This document shows, one piece after another, positions 60,633-64,000 of a DNA stretch of 64,000 nucleotides. The notes beneath the pieces were generated by a model, which worked only from the letters and a program-made list of their open reading frames with translations, did no database searches and was not told the DNA's origin. The stretch covers positions 6,093,001-6,157,000 of the forward strand of contig NZ_BLPG01000001.1 in NCBI RefSeq assembly GCF_011764445.1. The letters are read 5' to 3'. The position numbers and the translations under genes were made by a program. This stretch comes from Phytohabitans rumicis (GTDB taxonomy: Bacteria; Actinomycetota; Actinomycetes; Mycobacteriales; Micromonosporaceae). Position 1 is the stretch's first letter. Each line of letters begins with the position of its first letter.

Positions 60633-62336
60633 ATGGCGGGCGTGCGTCTGCGTCTTTTATCGATATTCGCCGCTTTGCTGGTGGTGGCCGGGTGCGGTGC
60701 CGACCCCGCGCCTCGGCCGTCGGCCAGCGCTGCCGGGACGCCTACGCCCACCCTCAGCGGCGGCCCGGCCGCCAAGGCCGCCACGCTGGCCGCCAGCCTC
60801 TCCGATGAGGACCTCGTCGGGCAGGTGCTGATGCCGTACGCCTACGGCGCCTCGGCCACCGACGTGTCCGCCGGGTCGGCCGCCGGCAACCGGAAGCTCG
60901 CCGGCGTCGACACCCCGGCCGAGATGATCGCCAAGTACCGCCTCGGCGGGCTGATCCTCGTCGGCTTCTCGGCCGACGACCCCACGTCCAAGAACCAGAC
61001 GACGACCAATGTGGACAGTGTGGAGCAGGTGCGCGGCCTGACCACCGGACTCCAGGACGCCGCCGCCAAGCTCCCGGCCGGCGCCGCGCCGATGCTCATC
61101 GGCACCGACCAGGAGTACGGCGTGGTCACCCGGGTCAAGACCGGCGTCACGGGGCTGCCCAGCGCGATGGCGTTCGGGGCCGCCGGCAACCCCCAGCTCA
61201 CCGAGAGCGCCTGGCGGGCGGCCGGCGCCGAGCTTGCCGCGCTCGGCATCAACGTCGACTTCGCCCCGGTGGCCGACGTGCTGGGCAGCGGTGGCAGCTC
61301 GGTGATCGGCTCCCGGTCGTACGGCTCTGATACGGCAAAGGTGTCGGCCCAGGTGGCCGGCGCGGTCCGCGGCCTGCAGGCGGGCGGGGTCGCCGCCACG
61401 CTCAAGCACTTCCCCGGGCACGGCCACACCACCGGCGACTCGCACGACTCGCTGCCCAAGCTGACCCAGAGCCGGGCCGGCCTCGACGCCGCCGACCTGC
61501 CGCCGTTCACCGCGGGCATCGGGGCCGGCGCCAAGCTGGTGATGTCCGGCCACCTCGACGTGCGCGCCATCGACCCGGGCATGCCGGCGACGTTCTCCCA
61601 CAAGATGCTCACCGACGTACTGCGCGGGCAACTCGGCTTCAAGGGCGTGGTCGTCACCGACGGGATGAACATGGCACCGGCCCGCCGCTGGCAGCCCGGC
61701 GAGGCCGCGGTCCGCGCCGTCAACGCCGGCAACGACCTGCTCCTGATGCCCGACAACCTGCCGCTGGCGTACAACGGGCTGCTCTCCGCGCTGCGCACCG
61801 GCGAACTGTCCAAGGACCGCCTCGTCGAGGCCGCGACCCGCGTGCTGACGCTGAAGTTCGAGCTGGCTCTCGCTGCTGTGCCGCAGATGTCCACAGTGGG
61901 CAGCGCGGACCACCAGCGCGACGTCGCCAAGGCGGCCGCCGCCGCGGTCACCCAGCTCCGTGGTGCCTGCGGCGGGCCGCTCGTCCGCGGCCCCGTCACG
62001 GTCACCGCCGCGGGCGGGCGCACCACGACGAAGGGCTGGCTGGTCGACGCGCTGCGCGCCACCGGGGCCGAGGTCGTCGACAGCGGCGGCGCCGTGATCC
62101 ACCTTGTCGGGTACGGCGACAAGCGCTCCGACCTGCGCAAGGGAGCCGCCGTGACGGTGGCGATGGACACCCCGTACCTGCTGGCGGACGCGGACTCGCC
62201 GGTGCTGCTGGCGACGTACTCGTCGAGCCGGCTGTCCATGGTGGCCCTGGCCGATGTACTGGCCGGCAAGGCACCCGCCGACGGCCGCTCCCCGGTCGCG
62301 GTCCGCGGCCTCCCCCGTACGTCCTGCGGCGGCTGA
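60633..62336 (+). CDS. Lipoprotein glycoside hydrolase family 3 (NagZ-like beta-N-acetylhexosaminidase)
   Basis: 567 residues. A lipoprotein signal ends in the lipobox LVVAGC, anchoring it outside the membrane; a Ser/Thr/Pro linker follows. The GH3 barrel shows MLIGTDQEYGVVTRVKTGVT, GINVDFAPVADVLG, the NagZ dyad loop LKHFPGHGHTTGDSHDSLP and the nucleophile Asp in VVVTDGMNMAPARRW. The C-terminal part (about 430-567) is a separate alpha/beta domain. It probably releases N-acetylglucosamine from cell-wall or chitin fragments. ATG 60633 is preferred over the adjacent TTG. Confidence 0.9.
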   Translation: MAGVRLRLLSIFAALLVVAGCGADPAPRPSASAAGTPTPTLSGGPAAKAATLAASLSDEDLVGQVLMPYAYGASATDVSAGSAAGNRKLAGVDTPAEMIAKYRLGGLILVGFSADDPTSKNQTTTNVDSVEQVRGLTTGLQDAAAKLPAGAAPMLIGTDQEYGVVTRVKTGVTGLPSAMAFGAAGNPQLTESAWRAAGAELAALGINVDFAPVADVLGSGGSSVIGSRSYGSDTAKVSAQVAGAVRGLQAGGVAATLKHFPGHGHTTGDSHDSLPKLTQSRAGLDAADLPPFTAGIGAGAKLVMSGHLDVRAIDPGMPATFSHKMLTDVLRGQLGFKGVVVTDGMNMAPARRWQPGEAAVRAVNAGNDLLLMPDNLPLAYNGLLSALRTGELSKDRLVEAATRVLTLKFELALAAVPQMSTVGSADHQRDVAKAAAAAVTQLRGACGGPLVRGPVTVTAAGGRTTTKGWLVDALRATGAEVVDSGGAVIHLVGYGDKRSDLRKGAAVTVAMDTPYLLADADSPVLLATYSSSRLSMVALADVLAGKAPADGRSPVAVRGLPRTSCGG

Positions 62337-62636
62337 CCCTGAGCAGGGCGCCCGGCTGCCGGCTCCCGGGCGGGCCCAACGCGTCCCCCGGCACCCGGTA
62401 GGGCGCCCCGGTTGGGCGCCCCGGTTGGGCGTTGCGCCGTGAGTGGGGCGCCCCTATGCAGCTCTGTGCGGGCAAAGGGGCGCCCCACTCAGGTCGCATC
62501 AGCCACATAGGGGCGCCCCACTCACGCGCGTACGGGAGCGCGCCGCGCCCGTGGATATCGCGTTGACGATCACATCGGGCGGTGGGAGGGTCGGAGGATG
62601 GCTGATCCGACTCGGCACCCGGTCTGACCTCGGGCC
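62337..62636. repeat. Spacer with GGGGCGCCCC palindromes and a 20-base inverted repeat
   Basis: No gene is seen. GGGCGCCCCGGTT is repeated twice in tandem (62401-62426). GTGAGTGGGGCGCCCCTATG (62439-62458) and its exact reverse complement (62506-62525) flank a third related copy AGGGGCGCCCCACTCA (62476-62491). The dense stem-loops follow the GH3 stop and probably terminate it, but their number goes beyond a simple terminator. Confidence 0.8.
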
Positions 62637-62678
62637 GTCACCAGGCGGCTCTGTGTTCTTCAGGCGTGCACCGAAGGG

Positions 62679-63782
62679 GTGCTGTTCTACCCCGTCTACG
62701 CGCTGCTCTTCGCCGACGCCGGGCTCGGTGGCGGGCAGATCTCGTCGCTGTTCGTCATCTGGTCGGTGGTCAGCTTCACGCTGGAGATTCCGTCCGGGGC
62801 GTGGGCGGACGCGTTCTCCCGGCGTCGGATGGTCGCCGTGGCAGCGGTGCTGCGGGCGGCCGGGTTCGCGTTGTGGGTGGTCTGGCCCACCTATGCCGGG
62901 TTCGCGGTCGGGTTCGCGCTGTGGGGGCTGTCCAGCGCGATGACGTCGGGCACCGTCGAGGCCCTGGTCTATGACGAGCTGGCCGCCGCGGGTGCCACGG
63001 ACCGGTACGTCCGCACGGTCGGGCTCGGCAACACGGTCGCGCTGCTGGCCGAGCTGTCCGCGATGGCGCTGGCCGCTCCCGCGTACGCGCTCGGCGGATA
63101 TCCGCTTGTCGGTGCCGCCAGCGTCGCCGTGAGCCTGGCGGTGGTGCCGATCGCGCTGTCGTTTCCCGAGGCGCCCCGGGTGCGGAGCGCCGACGGTGGC
63201 ACGCGGCACTACCTGGCCACGCTGCGGGCCGGGCTGGCGCAGGTGCGCGGCAACCGCCGGGTCAATCGGACGGTGCTGCTCTTCGCCCTGGTCACCGGGC
63301 TCACCGCGATCGACGAGTACGTGCCGATGCTGGCCCGCGAGATGGGCGCGCCGACCGTGGCCGTACCCCTGCTGTTCCTGCTGCCCGTGGCGGCGATGGC
63401 CGGGGCGAGCGCGTTGGCCGACCGCTGGGCGGGCGTGTCGCCGAAACGGCTGGCGACGGCGGTCGCCGTGGGCGGGGTGTTGCTCGCGGCCGGCTCGCTG
63501 GTCGGGCATCCGGCCGGGATGCTCGCGGTGGCGGTGCCCTTCGCGGTGCTGGAGTTCTTCGAGATCGTCGCGGAGGCGCGGCTGCAGGACAGCATCGCGG
63601 GGCCGGCGCGGGCGACCGTGCTGTCGGTGGCCGGCTTCGGCCAGGAGACGGTGGCGCTGCTGGTCTTCGCCGGGTTCGGGCTGGGCTCGTCGGGCCTTTC
63701 GGTGCCGGTGCTGCTGGCGCTCGTCGGGGTGCCGATGCTGCTGTCCGGGCCGCTGACCCGCCGATGGCTCCCGGCTGCCTGA
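62679..63782 (+). CDS. Major facilitator superfamily transporter, start uncertain
   Basis: 367 residues with about eleven or twelve membrane helices; the loop motif after helix 2 is SGAWADAFSRRRMVAV and the mid-protein repeat includes ADRWAGVSPKRLATA. The family is typically an uncharacterised actinobacterial efflux group. The protein-like sequence continues upstream of GTG 62679 as TRRLCVLQACTEG back to a GTC at 62637, which is what the first helix of homologues looks like, but there is no ATG, GTG or TTG there and a stop lies at 62625. The true start is either GTG 62679 or was lost through a base error. Confidence 0.8.
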   Translation: MLFYPVYALLFADAGLGGGQISSLFVIWSVVSFTLEIPSGAWADAFSRRRMVAVAAVLRAAGFALWVVWPTYAGFAVGFALWGLSSAMTSGTVEALVYDELAAAGATDRYVRTVGLGNTVALLAELSAMALAAPAYALGGYPLVGAASVAVSLAVVPIALSFPEAPRVRSADGGTRHYLATLRAGLAQVRGNRRVNRTVLLFALVTGLTAIDEYVPMLAREMGAPTVAVPLLFLLPVAAMAGASALADRWAGVSPKRLATAVAVGGVLLAAGSLVGHPAGMLAVAVPFAVLEFFEIVAEARLQDSIAGPARATVLSVAGFGQETVALLVFAGFGLGSSGLSVPVLLALVGVPMLLSGPLTRRWLPAA

Positions 63783-63802
63783 CCCGAGCTGACCTTGCGC
63801 TA

Positions 63803-63883
63803 CGCCGATCAAGGAATCGGGCGCCGATCAAGGGCAAAGGGTCATGGTTTGGAGATCAAAGCACGGCCGTTTGCCCTTGATCG
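63803..63883 (+). repeat. Composite palindromic repeat, copy C
   Basis: CGCCGATCAAGG units at 63803 and 63822 (19 bases apart) lead into an inverted repeat CGATCAAGGGCAAAGGGTCATG (63825-63846) with 63862-63883, three mismatches in 22. Same family as copies A and B. Confidence 0.83.
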
Positions 63884-63915
63884 ACGCGGAAAAGGGGGAC
63901 TGGTAGCGTGCGGGC

Positions 63916-64000
63916 GTGGTTGGCTCCGCGCCGGCACTCTCCGTGGTCGTGCCGATGTTCAACGAGGAATCCGTGCTGCCGCTGCTCGTGACGCGGCTGC
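63916..64000 (+). CDS. Glycosyltransferase family 2 (dolichol-phosphate mannosyltransferase-like), partial
   Basis: 28 codons before the window ends: VGSAPALSVVVPMFNEESVL, then PLLVTRL. VVVPMFNEE is the standard start of GT2 enzymes of the polyprenyl-phosphate sugar transferase group. GTG 63916 is the probable start, 33 bases after repeat copy C. Confidence 0.75.
   Translation, partial: MVGSAPALSVVVPMFNEESVLPLLVTRL

Noticed and set aside
62401-62525. GGGGCGCCCC repeats considered as a CRISPR array
   Set aside because: Copies are in both orientations and irregularly spaced, without spacers or cas genes.

Overview
The window is high-GC DNA with actinomycete gene content: DUF3145, DUF2293, an ECF42-type sigma factor, HelD/HelR-type helicase, LCP protein, GTG starts and frequent ATGA/GTGA stop-start overlaps. 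A member of the Micromonosporaceae is my best guess, but nothing here proves the genus.

Layout. (1) 1-9000 is an accessory island that looks AT-richer at its left end. It carries a leftward type I restriction-modification operon (a helix-turn-helix protein with a methyltransferase-like body lacking the catalytic motifs, then hsdM, then hsdS cut by the window edge). Facing it is a TIGR04141-family gene plus a 225-residue unknown. Next to these lie pieces of an integrative element: an intact DUF2637 membrane/HTH gene, small genes and a 47-codon remnant of a second DUF2637 gene. (2) 9000-19000 is a metabolic patchwork: DUF2293, a methyltransferase, a RibD-C reductase with a divergent LysR regulator, a carboxymuconolactone-decarboxylase-like protein, a MetE-like methyltransferase, an M20 peptidase, a YbdK-type ligase, a nitroreductase and a flavin monooxygenase. 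(3) 19000-36300 has an ECF sigma gene and then an exopolysaccharide locus: LCP protein, initiating sugar transferase, two large membrane proteins, a chain-length protein, a flippase-like protein, four glycosyltransferases and a Wzy-like polymerase. A reversed DUF1800-DUF1501 pair sits inside it, next to a large double hairpin. (4) 36200-50300 has a proline-rich membrane protein, a very large secreted GH2 enzyme, an NmrA-type reductase, a tandem-module sensor kinase with its response regulator, an AraC regulator and a GH31 glycosidase under a LacI-type operator. (5) 50500-64000 has STAS and protein kinase genes, surE, a secreted VldE-like peptidase, a cation diffusion transporter, a beta-propeller protein, a HelR-like helicase, an alpha/beta hydrolase, DUF3145, a lipoprotein GH3, an MFS transporter and the start of a further glycosyltransferase.

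Two patterns cut across these regions. First, at least seven genes are broken or mis-terminated by the loss of one base in a G/C run of 3-5. All are restored by adding one base, so I read them as probable sequence errors rather than gene decay, and note this in each entry. Second, intergenic DNA carries a composite repeat (CGCCGATCAAGG units spaced 19 bases apart beside a palindrome) at several places, plus other hairpin-dense spacers without genes.

The best candidate for something undescribed is the left defence island: the operon of a methyltransferase-like pseudoenzyme with hsdM and hsdS, facing the TIGR04141 gene and its unknown partner. No rRNA, tRNA or CRISPR array was seen.
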